Shown here: positions 37,868 through 45,827 of the stretch, piece after piece
How positions within the stretch are numbered: the first letter of the stretch is position 1
Layout: each line of letters begins with the position of its first letter
Source of the DNA: an uncultured Bryobacterales bacterium
Lineage (GTDB): Bacteria; Acidobacteriota; Terriglobia; Bryobacterales; UBA6623
Assembly: GCA_951813065.1 (NCBI GenBank)
Contig: CATOTH010000002.1
Location: forward strand, 558,001-622,000
Direction of reading: 5' to 3'
Length of the DNA stretch: 64,000 nt
Position numbers and translations under genes: made by a program
The notes under the pieces: model-generated
Databases searched by the model: none
What the model was told of the DNA's origin: nothing
What the model saw: the letters and a program-made list of their open reading frames with translations, nothing else

Positions 37868-38098
37868 GTGCCGATTTACGAGTATCAGTGCGGGGATTGC
37901 GAAACCCGTTTCGAGACATTGGTGATGGGATCGGGATCGGAGCCGGATCGCTGCGATTGTGGGAGTGCGTCCATCGAGAAGGTCTACTCCACGTTCTCCG
38001 CCCAGTCAGCCAGTTCCACACCCGAGGCCTGCGCCACGCCGGCCGAGAACCGTTGTGGTGGGCCCGCTTGCATGGGCGGCATGTGCGGCATGAATTGA
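37868..38098 (+). CDS. FmdB-family zinc ribbon protein
   Basis: A small 76-residue protein with the FmdB regulatory-type N terminus MPIYEYQCGDCETRFETL. Two cysteine pairs (C-G-D-C and C-D-C-G) can bind a zinc ion. The tail is rich in Cys, Gly and Met (CGGPACMGGMCGMN), typical of this family. The start is GTG. The function is unknown despite the name; FmdB was proposed as a regulator of amidase/formamidase genes. It may be co-transcribed with the FAAL fusion or use the TATAAT just upstream. Confidence 0.85.
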   Translation: MPIYEYQCGDCETRFETLVMGSGSEPDRCDCGSASIEKVYSTFSAQSASSTPEACATPAENRCGGPACMGGMCGMN

Positions 38099-38144
38099 CA
38101 GCCGTTTGCGGGACGGATTGAGCACCCGTTAGATGTGCTCGAAT

Positions 38145-40805
38145 TCACGGACCGACGACGCCGATTGCGATCAAGTCTCCGGACCGGTTGTACACGCCGT
38201 ACGAAAAGGCCGCGCTCTTGGCTTGGTGGTCCCAGAGAAAGGAGCCCTCCGGCCCCGTGTCACCAATCGGCTGGACTACGGAGAAGGCTTCCTCCGGAAT
38301 CGACAGCACGGTCGAATCGCCAGTGGTCGCGTCCCACGTCACCATGGCCGATCCCCCTGGGCTGCCCGGGCCATCGGCCACCCTTCTGGCATACGCGAAG
38401 CCGCGGTCGAGCAGAGGCAGCACTCCGTAGCCCCGCCTCCCTTGCTGGACCATCTGGTTGTTCCCGGGGATGATTCGTGAAAACCCGGTCGGAAGCGCCA
38501 GGTGAATGGCCGTGCCCGCGGCAACGTCGACGACCATCAGACCGCGATTTCCTGGCAGCGGAGGTAGCTGGACTCCAGTGTTCGCGTTCGTTCGCGGCGG
38601 CCCGCCGGTTGCCAGGGCGACAAACCGCAGCTGGTCGCCAAGCCTCTGAGTAGTGAGATTGATCGTGACTCCTGCCCCGCCCGGGAGTTCAATCTGCGAG
38701 AACGCCTTGGTGACACCGTCAAACACATGCACTTTTCGGGGTGATTCCAGGGCTACGTCACGGTCTCCGTCAGCGAAGAAGAGATAGCCCTGAAGGGTCC
38801 CTTTCGCAGCCACGTCGAGCCCACCCGGAGCCGTCACGGACTCGATTTCCGAAGTCACGGTGTCAAACAGTAGGAGCCGATCCCCCGAACAGGTCTCGTT
38901 CGCCTGAGGCGACGCGAACTCGCTCTGCACCTCTCCGGTTGCCAAGATCGCCAGGGTCTGTGTTAGCGGGAGTCGCTGCCAGCGCACCTGGGGCGCGCAG
39001 TTCGCGGCGTAGGCGCCCGACGGAAATGCTGTCATGGTGGAGGTCAGCGACACCGCAGGTGCTTCTTCCCCTGCGGTGTCGCTCTCGGTGGCGGAATCCT
39101 CGGGCAACTCTGCGCGGAACGCGACGATGGCGTCCTGTGTGTCGTCGGAAGACCGCGCCACGACGTAGGCTGTCATGCTCCCCCTGAAGCCGGTGGCGGT
39201 AGGGGCGATCGACACACCCTGTTCGACGCCCTGGTTGTTCACGCGCCTCGGAGGCGAGATGGGCTCCCAGCCTGTCGGGAATGCCGTGTTTGCGACCACC
39301 GCGGCTTCCCGGTCGTAGAGCACCGCTTTGGAGACGCTCTCTGTGTCGCGCTCGGCGGGGCCGAGAAAACGCAGACGATAGCCGCCGCCAAGATTCGCGG
39401 CCTGCGCGACGACGCGGGTCAGGCCTTCGTACTCGAGCTGACTTGGCAATGCCGTGGCGGCGACGAAATCCCCGACGGATTCACCGTCTGGGCCGATCAC
39501 GGTTTGCTCGTTGGCACCTCCGGGCCGGAGAATCCGAAGGTTCCTGCTGCCTCCGAATCCCTGCTCCAGCCTGTCGGCGCCGTCCTCGAGGGTTACGGTC
39601 GTGATCGTCCCTGACACGCTGTCAACCAGGATCATCCGGTTGGTTGCTGCCTCGCCGCTGTCGCCCGAGGGCTTGACAAGGGCGGCGAGCACCGGGCTGT
39701 TGGCGGACAGTTCGAAGGGGCGCAACAGTGCCGCGTCCTCGGCCAGCGGGGCTGAAGGCAGGGCACAGTCAGCCAGCTCCGTCGCCGCTTCGTTGCGGTA
39801 GTCCAGCAGGGCTATGTCCGGGTAACAGGACTCCGTTTCGTCGAGTGCGCCGCTGGCCGCGACGAAGTACGGGTTGAGGTCGGTCATGTCGATCCTCTCC
39901 ACCGATCCCACTCCGTCTGGCAATTCCAGGTACCGAGGAGCCAGACCGGAGCGGGCTCCGAGCACGCCGCTGGCCGAGAGATCGCCCGAGAACCAATGCA
40001 GTATCTCGCCGGAACCGGCCAGCGCCGGGACCTCGAAGCTCAGTTCGTAGACGCCGACCTGGTCCGTTGACAGGGCTGTCTCCGTGATCGTCGCGGGGAT
40101 GCCGCCGACATATGCTCTTTGCGGCGCGGTCGGGCCGGAAGCCTCTCCGGTCGCGCCGGTGGTTGCGGCCGGATCCGTCGGCCCCATGCCGGCACCGAAG
40201 GCCGTGAGAGCCTGGCCGGAAGTGACCTCCGCCGGCGTTTCGTCGGACGCCGCTGCTTGCGACGCCGGCCTGTCAAGGGTGACCTGCGTCGCTTCCGTTG
40301 TGCCGTCTTCCGCTGCCATTGGAGCTTCTCCACCGCTTTCCACGGCGAGCGAGTTCGAACCGTTGTGTTTGAACACGTTCGGGCTCGCTTCCGCCACGAG
40401 CAACGGCATTGCGCTGCTCTCGGCCTCTCCGCGCTTGACGATGACTTCCGCCCATCCCGGCTCGACCTCCCACGGCACTTGAGCGTTGATCTGATCCGGG
40501 GACACGAAGAAGAGGGGAGCCGCGACCCCGTTGATGAGAACTTTGACAGCAGGGTCATCGAGCGTTTCTGGCAGCGGCTTGACAGACGACTGAACGAGAG
40601 CGCTCGCAAGGTTCGCGCCCGTTACCGCCACGATGCCACCGTGCGCCACGCTGGCGGGGGCCGGTTGGAAGGACACGCCGTTCACCGCACCGCGAGCCGT
40701 GGTCTCGGGTACCTGCGCTGCTGCGAACCCGATCGAGATCGAGAATACGACGATGAGCGCGCCGGGCCGCAGGCATATCCCTGGCGGCCTCCTCGGGAGC
40801 AGCAT
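38145..40805 (-). CDS. TIGR03437-type exported beta-propeller-like protein
   Basis: An 886-residue secreted protein with a signal peptide (ALIVVFSISIGFAAAQ) from the ATG at 40805. Residues about 35-290 match the TIGR03437 ('Soli_Cterm') domain typical of Bryobacterales: GGIVAVTGANLAS, VKVLINGVAAPLFFVSPDQINAQVPWEV, TAFGAGMGP and a closing YVGGIPATI...GVYELSFEVP. In known members that domain is usually C-terminal. The remaining 590 residues repeat short beta-strand units (ILVDSVSGTITTVTLED, LLLFDTVTSEIESVTAP, VHVFDGVTKAFSQIELP), like a beta-propeller that alternates describing and comparing values. No enzyme motif is visible. Surface or periplasmic adhesion or sensing is possible. Confidence 0.75.
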   Translation of the reverse strand: MLLPRRPPGICLRPGALIVVFSISIGFAAAQVPETTARGAVNGVSFQPAPASVAHGGIVAVTGANLASALVQSSVKPLPETLDDPAVKVLINGVAAPLFFVSPDQINAQVPWEVEPGWAEVIVKRGEAESSAMPLLVAEASPNVFKHNGSNSLAVESGGEAPMAAEDGTTEATQVTLDRPASQAAASDETPAEVTSGQALTAFGAGMGPTDPAATTGATGEASGPTAPQRAYVGGIPATITETALSTDQVGVYELSFEVPALAGSGEILHWFSGDLSASGVLGARSGLAPRYLELPDGVGSVERIDMTDLNPYFVAASGALDETESCYPDIALLDYRNEAATELADCALPSAPLAEDAALLRPFELSANSPVLAALVKPSGDSGEAATNRMILVDSVSGTITTVTLEDGADRLEQGFGGSRNLRILRPGGANEQTVIGPDGESVGDFVAATALPSQLEYEGLTRVVAQAANLGGGYRLRFLGPAERDTESVSKAVLYDREAAVVANTAFPTGWEPISPPRRVNNQGVEQGVSIAPTATGFRGSMTAYVVARSSDDTQDAIVAFRAELPEDSATESDTAGEEAPAVSLTSTMTAFPSGAYAANCAPQVRWQRLPLTQTLAILATGEVQSEFASPQANETCSGDRLLLFDTVTSEIESVTAPGGLDVAAKGTLQGYLFFADGDRDVALESPRKVHVFDGVTKAFSQIELPGGAGVTINLTTQRLGDQLRFVALATGGPPRTNANTGVQLPPLPGNRGLMVVDVAAGTAIHLALPTGFSRIIPGNNQMVQQGRRGYGVLPLLDRGFAYARRVADGPGSPGGSAMVTWDATTGDSTVLSIPEEAFSVVQPIGDTGPEGSFLWDHQAKSAAFSYGVYNRSGDLIAIGVVGP

Positions 40806-41040
40806 TGCGATCCCGGGAGGGGTCGTGTCGACGCGCCGGCTTGAGATCGATTCCGGGCTGGCTTGGGACCGGGGCTCGCGCAAGAACAATCGCATCACGC
40901 AGCCAACCAAACCGACCCGTTGCAAATTAGCACAGAAATCCCGTACGAGCACGGCGGGCGTGTCGGGCGGGTGCGCGCTGCACAGGGCCCTCCAGCGCCC
41001 TGGGGACACATGAATTAGCCGACGAATTCCAGTCCGGCCG

Positions 41041-42501
41041 CTACCGATTCGGCCCGGACTGGTCCAGAGGCGCGCTGGCTGGCGCGAGCGAGCCAGCGGC
41101 CAGGGCCAGGGCCGCGGCGGGCACGATGACGGCGACTGGCATCAGCCCAGTTCCGCCGATGCTGTAAGCGCCTTCCACTGACAGCGAATCAATGAAGAAA
41201 TAAGCCCACAAGGCGACGACGGTCAGGATCGAGGCGAACGCTCCACGCGCTGTCGCACGGCGCCAGAACAGGGTCGCGGCAAACATCGGCAGCAGGCCGG
41301 CGAAACCGGTTAGCGCCCACGTGCCCAGCGCGAAGATTGACTGGGACACGACGAGCGAGCAGCCGAAGGCCAGCGCGAGGAACGCCAGGACGAAGAGCCG
41401 GCCGAACCAGACTTGGCGATCCTCTCCAAGTCGACCGTGGAAGCCGTAGTGCCGCACGATGTCCTGGGTGAACATCGTCCCGAGCGAGAGGATCTGCGAA
41501 TCCAGCGAGGACATGATGGCGGCGAAAACGCCAGCGGCCAGGCAGCCGGCCAGCACATCGCTGGTGTTCCCGACGATGAGCTTGACCAACACGGGCCCGT
41601 CGAGGGGCGGCGCGAACTCGAGCCGGCCCACCGCACCCAGCGTGACACTGGGAAACCAGATTGCGGCAACGAGAAGCGGGTAAGCGACGATCGCAAGGCG
41701 GAACGAAGCCATGCTCCGCGCTGAAAGCCAGTGGGCGTACAGGTGTGGGAACGCGCCGGTGCACAGCGGAAGCAGCAGGAACGAGCCCATCTGGAGATAG
41801 GCGAACCGGTCGCCTCCGAAGTCGGTCATGTCGGGGTGCGCAGATCGCAAGCTCTCCATCGCCTCCGTGAGCCCGCCGAAACCCGACATCACCGCCACGT
41901 ACGCGACGATGCCGAAAGCGAGGAACACGCTCGTCTGCAACGCGTTGACCCACGCCGTGCTCCGCATGCCGCCGTAACTCACGTAGGCGTAGGTCACGGC
42001 GCAGACGGCCAGGCTGCCGGCCCAGGCCGGCAGACCTTCCCCGGGGCCGCCGGTCAGCGCGTTGAGCGCGTCGCCACCCCCCTTGACGCCGATCAGCAGG
42101 TACGGCAGCATCAGACCGACCACCACGGCAAATAGGAGCGCGCCGAGCGAGTTGGAGCCATATCGGTCCCTCACGAGCTGCACTTGCGTCAGGTAGCCCC
42201 GCCGTTTGCCGAGCTGCCACGACCGGATGCCCAGATAGTAGATGAGAAACGGCACGACGATCGCCGTGCTTGAGCCCATTAACGCGAACACGATCACGCC
42301 GCGCCGGTAGGCTTCCCCCGACGCTCCGAGCAGCGTGAAGGCCGTCATGTTCGTGCCCAGCAAGGTCATCAGCAGCACGAACGGGCCGATCGAGCGGCTC
42401 GCGACAAAGTAGTCCTCGCCCGTCCCGCGAAACAACCGGTGCCCGAACAGCCCGACGCCGAGTACCACGGCGAGATAGGTGCAGAGGACGAGGAGGACCA
42501 T
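41041..42501 (-). CDS. sodium:solute symporter family protein
   Basis: Inner-membrane Na+-coupled transporter of the SSF (PutP/PanF) family, 486 residues with about 12-13 hydrophobic segments. The N-terminal GTGEDYFVASRSIGPFVLLM, the LGTNMTAFTLLGASGEAYRRG core of TM2-3 and the VSYGGMRSTAWVNALQT segment are diagnostic. SSLDSQILSLGTMFTQDI in TM8-9 contains the Ser/Thr residues of the sodium site. The ATG at 42501 follows a small hydrophobic gene by seven bases; the longer frame to 42633 overlaps that gene. Placed beside the pca genes and MarR regulator, it may import an aromatic or other carboxylate, which is inference. Confidence 0.88.
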   Translation of the reverse strand: MVLLVLCTYLAVVLGVGLFGHRLFRGTGEDYFVASRSIGPFVLLMTLLGTNMTAFTLLGASGEAYRRGVIVFALMGSSTAIVVPFLIYYLGIRSWQLGKRRGYLTQVQLVRDRYGSNSLGALLFAVVVGLMLPYLLIGVKGGGDALNALTGGPGEGLPAWAGSLAVCAVTYAYVSYGGMRSTAWVNALQTSVFLAFGIVAYVAVMSGFGGLTEAMESLRSAHPDMTDFGGDRFAYLQMGSFLLLPLCTGAFPHLYAHWLSARSMASFRLAIVAYPLLVAAIWFPSVTLGAVGRLEFAPPLDGPVLVKLIVGNTSDVLAGCLAAGVFAAIMSSLDSQILSLGTMFTQDIVRHYGFHGRLGEDRQVWFGRLFVLAFLALAFGCSLVVSQSIFALGTWALTGFAGLLPMFAATLFWRRATARGAFASILTVVALWAYFFIDSLSVEGAYSIGGTGLMPVAVIVPAAALALAAGSLAPASAPLDQSGPNR

Positions 42502-42508
42502 GCCGGTG

Positions 42509-42715
42509 CTAGTCCTTACCCCTGTCGGAGGGCCATCCCCGGCTGACGACCGCCCACAGCGTCGCGGTGGCAACGACGCAAAGACCGAGATGGTACGCAA
42601 GATTCGAGGGCAATCCAAACAGAAGGCGGTCATCCGCCCACATCCAGAAGTTCTCGAATGTCACGGCCAAGGCGACGAGGGCGGCTACGGGCCAGCGCGG
42701 GTGCGAGGGTTCCAT
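42509..42715 (-). CDS. small two-helix membrane protein, symporter partner
   Basis: A 68-residue protein with two hydrophobic segments (WPVAALVALAVTF and AYHLGLCVVATATLWAVV) and charged ends. Small proteins of this type (for example DUF3311) often precede SSF permease genes and may be accessory subunits. The gene ends seven bases before the symporter start on the same strand. I see no sequence motif that proves membership in a named family. Confidence 0.6.
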   Translation of the reverse strand: MEPSHPRWPVAALVALAVTFENFWMWADDRLLFGLPSNLAYHLGLCVVATATLWAVVSRGWPSDRGKD

Positions 42716-42819
42716 TGCGCCTACCTGTCAGGTTTGGAGCCGATGCGCGCGGTTGTCGCGGATTGTCTGTCCGGCAACAGACAGGCCGTTGCTGCCAGAA
42801 GCCGGCAGGCGATACCGAC

Positions 42820-43278
42820 TCACCTGACGACCTCCCCGGTACCCCTCTCCATCGCATCTACCACGCGGTCCAATGCATCGAAGAGGGCACGCTCCTCCTC
42901 CGGACTTCGGGGGACAGCCCACAAGTCGCGGTGGAAACTCTCGAGGGAGGCATTCCACAGATCCCCTTGGAGAGCCCGTCCGGCTTTGGTGAGATGGACC
43001 TGTCGCGCTCGCGCGTCCAGGGGGTCCGGGTTGCGACGGACCCAGCCGCGCTCCTCCATGAGGCGGACCAGTGCCCCGATCGTGCTCGGATCGGAGTAGC
43101 AGCGCCTGCACAATTCCTGCTGATAGACGCCATCTCTTTCAGCGAGCAGGCAGAGTACTACGAATTGGTCCGCGGTGACGTCGAATCGTCGCCGCAGTTC
43201 GGCGTTCGCGCGGCGGTGAAGCGCCTGATACGCCCGCCGCAGGCGAATTCCAAGCGATTCTGCGAAGGACGGTGACAT
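42820..43278 (-). CDS. MarR family transcriptional regulator
   Basis: A 152-residue dimeric winged-helix DNA-binding protein. Helices and wing are recognisable: RFDVTADQFVVLCLLAERDGV, then QQELCRRCYSDPSTIGALVRLMEERGWVRR (recognition helix) and DARARQVHLTKAGRAL (wing). ATG at 43278 is preferred to a TTG two codons upstream. It is divergent from the pcaDCHGB operon with about 58 bases between the coding regions. Regulators in this position usually repress the adjacent catabolic operon and respond to an aromatic ligand, here perhaps protocatechuate or a related compound. Confidence 0.9.
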   Translation of the reverse strand: MSPSFAESLGIRLRRAYQALHRRANAELRRRFDVTADQFVVLCLLAERDGVYQQELCRRCYSDPSTIGALVRLMEERGWVRRNPDPLDARARQVHLTKAGRALQGDLWNASLESFHRDLWAVPRSPEEERALFDALDRVVDAMERGTGEVVR

Positions 43279-43336
43279 ATTCAAGGGAATTGACTAGCCT
43301 ACACTTAATCTCTTACCTGGGGAAACTGTTGGGCCG
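43279..43336. promoter_or_regulatory. MarR / pca divergent control region
   Basis: The short gap must hold both promoters and the likely MarR operator. TTGACT at 43290-43295 is a good plus-strand -35, with a weak -10 (TTACCT, 43313-43318) 17 bases later. No strong palindrome was found, so the operator position is not assigned. Confidence 0.35.
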
Positions 43337-44131
43337 ATGGCATTCGAAATCATCCCAGAATTGGTGCTGCACTACCGGGTCATCGGTGCGGAGGGCGCCC
43401 CCCGCCTGGTGTTGCTGAACTCGCTTGGCACGGATTCCCGTATCTGGGATGATCTCACGATTAAACTGGGCGGCCGTTTCCGCGTCTTGCAATACGACCA
43501 GCGCGGGCAGGGCCTCTCCGACGCGCCGCCCGGACCCTATTCGATTGCCGATCACGCCAAGGACTTGCTGGCGCTGCTCGCGCGCTTGGACTGGGGGCCG
43601 ACCGTCCTGTGCGGGCTCTCCATCGGGGGCATGATCGCCATGGAAGCGCTCGACCGACAGCCGGGGCTCGTGCGTGGACTGGTTCTGGCGGACACCGCAG
43701 ACCGCATCGGATCACCGGCGTTCTGGGAGGGTCGCATGGGCGAAATCCGCAGCAGGGGCCTCGGAGCGATCGCCGAACCAGTGATGCAGCGCTGGTTTGG
43801 TTCATCCTTTCGCAAGGAGCACGGGACCGAAGTGAGGGGCTGGTCAAATCTGCTCGCACGGGCGCCGGTCGATGGCTACCTTGGGTCTTGTGCGGCGCTG
43901 CGTGATGCCGACCTGACGAACGCGGTGGACCGGATCACGGTCCCGGTCCTCTGCCTATGCGGTTCGGAAGACGCGTCAACATCGCCGCCCGCCGTGCGAA
44001 GCTTGGCCACAAGGATCGCCGGCGCCGAGTATGCGGAGATCAGTGAGGCAGGGCATTTGACACCGGTCGAGCGGCCGCGCGAGTTTGCCGAGGCGTTGAT
44101 TGGGTTCATGGAGGTGTGCATTGGTGACTGA
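43337..44131 (+). CDS. pcaD: 3-oxoadipate enol-lactonase
   Basis: Alpha/beta-hydrolase that opens 3-oxoadipate enol-lactone to 3-oxoadipate in the protocatechuate branch of the beta-ketoadipate pathway. It has 264 residues. Typical PcaD segments are LVLLNSLGTDSRIWDD, VLQYDQRGQGLSDAPPGPYSI, the nucleophile elbow CGLSIGGMIAME (Ser), the acid in CGSEDASTSP and the final His in SEAGHLTPVERP. It opens the operon and overlaps pcaC by eight bases (GTGACTGA), so translation is coupled. Confidence 0.93.
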   Translation: MAFEIIPELVLHYRVIGAEGAPRLVLLNSLGTDSRIWDDLTIKLGGRFRVLQYDQRGQGLSDAPPGPYSIADHAKDLLALLARLDWGPTVLCGLSIGGMIAMEALDRQPGLVRGLVLADTADRIGSPAFWEGRMGEIRSRGLGAIAEPVMQRWFGSSFRKEHGTEVRGWSNLLARAPVDGYLGSCAALRDADLTNAVDRITVPVLCLCGSEDASTSPPAVRSLATRIAGAEYAEISEAGHLTPVERPREFAEALIGFMEVCIGD

Positions 44132-44516
44132 CGACACTTACGAAATCGGTGAGAGGGTGCGTAGGCAAGTACTGGGAGACGCCCATGTCGACCGGGCTGA
44201 GGAGCGCGCGAATTCATTCGACGAGGTCTTTCAGCGATACATAACCGAGGCCGCGTGGGGTTCTGTCTGGTCGCGTCCGCAGCTCGACCGGCGTACCCGA
44301 AGCTTGCTGACGATCGCGCTGCTTGGCGCCTTGGGGCACTACGAGGAGCTTGAAATGCACGTCAGATCAACTGGCAACACGGGCGCGAAGGCATCCGAGA
44401 TTGCGGAGGCCCTCTTGCACGTGGCAGTCTACGCCGGTGTCCCGGCCGCCAACCAAGCCTTTGCCGCTGCCAAGCGGGCGCTGGCCGCCGCTGATTCGCG
44501 TGAGGTGTCCGATTGA
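44124..44516 (+). CDS. pcaC: 4-carboxymuconolactone decarboxylase
   Basis: Decarboxylates 4-carboxymuconolactone to 3-oxoadipate enol-lactone. The 130 residues match the CMD (AhpD-like) family: SVWSRPQLDRRTRSLLTIALLGALGHYEELEMHVRSTGNTGAK, then EIAEALLHVAVYAGVPAANQAFAAAK. The His in EMHVRS and the Glu in HYEELE are in conserved positions. GTG at 44124 overlaps the pcaD stop. The reading frame ends where pcaH begins (TTGA, four-base overlap). Confidence 0.93.
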   Translation: MTDDTYEIGERVRRQVLGDAHVDRAEERANSFDEVFQRYITEAAWGSVWSRPQLDRRTRSLLTIALLGALGHYEELEMHVRSTGNTGAKASEIAEALLHVAVYAGVPAANQAFAAAKRALAAADSREVSD

Positions 44517-45223
44517 GAGCCGTGGAAAGACTCGCTACGAGGGACTGGTCTTCCCACCCGACCCAGCACTACCCGCGCTATCGCTCGACAGAGCTGCGGG
44601 CGTACAAGAGGCGCTTGGTGCCCTTGCAGCCGTCCCTCTCCGAACTCACCGGCCCCGTCTTCGGTCATGTGGCAGTGGATGCGTCTGATAGCGACCTGAC
44701 GCGTAACGCTGTCCGTTCGGGAGAGGTGCTTGGCGAGCGGATCATCGTGTCGGGGCGGGTTCTGGACGAGGGCGGCCGGCCGGTTCGAGAGACGCTGGTT
44801 GAGGTCTGGCAAGCTAATTCCGCTGGCCGCTACGCTCACCAGGCCGACAACCACGACGCTCCGCTGGACCCGAACTTCACGGGAACCGGCCGGGCCCTGA
44901 CCGACAGTGAAGGTCGCTATCGGTTCACGACCATTCGGCCGGGAGCGTATCCGTGGCGCAACCACCACAATGCCTGGAGGCCGGCACACATTCACTTCTC
45001 GGTCTTCGGGACGGCGTTCGTCCAGCGGCTCGTGACCCAGATGTACTTTCCCGGTGATCCGCTGCTTACACTCGATCCGATCTTCAACTCGACGAGCGAC
45101 CTGGATGCCCGCAACCGGCTTGTCGCGAAATTCTCGCCGGACCTGACTGAACCGGAGCTTGCCTTGGGCTTCGAGTTCGACATCGTGCTCCGGGGGCAGG
45201 CGGCGACACCCATGGAGAGCTAG
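44513..45223 (+). CDS. pcaH: protocatechuate 3,4-dioxygenase beta subunit
   Basis: Iron-binding subunit of the intradiol dioxygenase that cleaves protocatechuate to 3-carboxy-cis,cis-muconate. It has 236 residues. Intradiol motifs are present: IIVSGRVLDEGGRPVRETLVEVWQANSAGRYAHQ, where the Tyr is an Fe(III) ligand, then TIRPGAYPWRNHHNAWRPAHIHFSVFG, carrying the second Tyr and the two His ligands (H-x-H). The start is TTG at 44513, overlapping the pcaC stop; a GTG at 44522 is an alternative. It is followed after four bases by pcaG. Confidence 0.95.
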   Translation: MRAVERLATRDWSSHPTQHYPRYRSTELRAYKRRLVPLQPSLSELTGPVFGHVAVDASDSDLTRNAVRSGEVLGERIIVSGRVLDEGGRPVRETLVEVWQANSAGRYAHQADNHDAPLDPNFTGTGRALTDSEGRYRFTTIRPGAYPWRNHHNAWRPAHIHFSVFGTAFVQRLVTQMYFPGDPLLTLDPIFNSTSDLDARNRLVAKFSPDLTEPELALGFEFDIVLRGQAATPMES

Positions 45224-45227
45224 GCCG

Positions 45228-45785
45228 ATGCCCCCGCAAACTCCTTCGCAGACGGTCGGACCGTTCTTCTCCCATGCCTTGACGCCCGCAGGGAGTCGAC
45301 CCGGACGAATCCCGGGAAACCGGATCGCCGACGAAGCTGCGCCAGGGGTGCCCATCCGCATCGAAGGCCGGTTGCTGGACGGCGTCGGTGACCCCGTCCC
45401 GGACGGCATGGTCGAGATCTGGCAGGCGGACGACGAGGGAGTCTACGGCCGCATTGCGGAAGGATTTCACGGGTTCGGGCGGGCGGGTACGGATCCCGAC
45501 GGGAGGTTTACGTTTCTGACGATCAAACCGGGACCTGTTGCTCCGGGCATGGCTCCGCACGCCAGCGTCGCGGTGTTCGCACGCGGCATGCTCAACCATG
45601 CCTTCACTCGAATATACTTTTCCGACGAGGCCGTTGCGAATGCAGCTGACCCAGTGCTCTCGAGCGTCGAGCCGACCCGGCGCGGAACACTGGTTGCGAC
45701 TCGCAACGATCGGGACGGAATCCAGTCCTACGAGTTCACGATTCGCCTGCAAGGCGATCGAGAATCCGTGTTTTTCGATGCGTGA
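45228..45785 (+). CDS. pcaG: protocatechuate 3,4-dioxygenase alpha subunit
   Basis: Structural partner of PcaH, 185 residues from the ATG at 45228. It shares the intradiol fold (TPSQTVGPFFSHAL, IRIEGRLLDGVGDPVPDGMVEIWQADDEGVYG) but, as in all alpha subunits, lacks the iron-binding Tyr/His set seen in PcaH. The C-terminal ASVAVFARGMLNHAFTRIYFSDE is typical. It lies in the middle of the operon between pcaH and pcaB. Confidence 0.94.
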   Translation: MPPQTPSQTVGPFFSHALTPAGSRPGRIPGNRIADEAAPGVPIRIEGRLLDGVGDPVPDGMVEIWQADDEGVYGRIAEGFHGFGRAGTDPDGRFTFLTIKPGPVAPGMAPHASVAVFARGMLNHAFTRIYFSDEAVANAADPVLSSVEPTRRGTLVATRNDRDGIQSYEFTIRLQGDRESVFFDA

Positions 45786-45827
45786 CGGGGGTAAGGCGGC
45801 CAGCCGGCCATGCCGCGGGGGTGCGGA

